In this document: positions 5,713 through 5,752 of the stretch, piece by piece | Layout of the letters: the number at the start of each line of letters is the position of its first letter | How positions within the stretch are numbered: the stretch's first letter is position 1 | Assembly: GCA_002727695.1 (NCBI GenBank) | Contig: PBXT01000024.1 | Location: 10,502-16,253, forward strand | DNA length: 5,752 nucleotides | Direction of reading: 5' to 3' | Source: Methanobacteriota archaeon | Lineage (GTDB): Archaea > Thermoplasmatota > Poseidoniia > Poseidoniales > Poseidoniaceae | Program-made: the position numbers and the translations under genes | Notes under the pieces: generated by a model | The model's database searches: none | Seen by the model: only the letters and a program-made list of their open reading frames with translations | Told to the model about the DNA's origin: nothing

Positions 5713-5752
5713 TTAACCGTCTGCTCCGGGGGGTTAAACCGTTTTGCATACA
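5713..5752 (-). promoter_or_regulatory. Candidate promoter upstream of the sandwich-repeat gene
   Basis: On the minus strand a GGTTTAACC element (5740-5732), a near-perfect palindrome, lies about 30 bases upstream of ATG 5703. That is the right distance for a TATA-like box serving a leaderless or very short-leader transcript. ACGGTTTAA is repeated nearby as ACGGTTAA just before the start region. A GGAG lies 11 bases before TTG 5712, which would fit that start instead. The upstream edge of the region is outside the window. Confidence 0.3.

Noticed and set aside
5713..5740. Inverted TTAACC/GGTTAA pair considered as an operator or terminator
   Set aside because: The arms are only 6 bases with a 13-base gap. 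Part of it is explained by a TATA-like element, and there is too little upstream sequence to judge.

Overview
The window carries two protein-coding genes, both on the minus strand, and both encode large exported proteins. There is no RNA gene, mobile element, CRISPR array or plus-strand gene that I can support. The likely source is a marine planktonic archaeon of the Marine Group II (Poseidoniales) type. This rests on three things: the spacer has weak TATA-like elements and no clear Shine-Dalgarno, one protein has tandem COG1470/NEW3-like beta-sandwich domains followed by one membrane segment and a strongly acidic cytoplasmic tail, and its neighbour is a thrombospondin-type-3-like Asp-rich secreted protein. 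That assignment is inference; no phylogenetic marker gene is present.

Layout in transcription order (right to left). Positions 5752-5704 hold a short upstream segment with a TATA-like element. Positions 5703-2803 encode a 966-residue type I membrane protein: signal peptide, a cysteine-containing beta-rich N-terminal domain, an Ig-like segment, four tandem NEW3-like sandwiches each with a conserved Trp, a membrane helix and a 50-residue acidic tail. Positions 2802-2682 are the only intergenic spacer, with a 7-bp GC-rich hairpin followed by TTTT (likely terminator of the first gene) and TATA-like sequences for the second. Positions 2681-1 encode at least 893 residues of a second exported protein that is still open at the left edge of the window. 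It has a signal peptide with an ALA/S cleavage site, a long array of Asp-rich calcium-binding-type repeats broken by a beta-rich insert, and then a non-repetitive region containing a WRLNTYDFYTG motif of the kind seen just before transglutaminase-like domains.

I read the second gene codon by codon from its ATG to the window edge and found no stop. It is the largest continuous reading frame in the left half, and every small plus-strand frame there is its antisense shadow. Together the genes look like a cell-surface module: a membrane-anchored sandwich-fold stalk protein next to a secreted, probably calcium-stiffened protein that may carry an enzymatic C-terminus outside the window. A functional partnership is inferred only from adjacency, shared orientation and shared export; the apparent terminator suggests they are transcribed separately.
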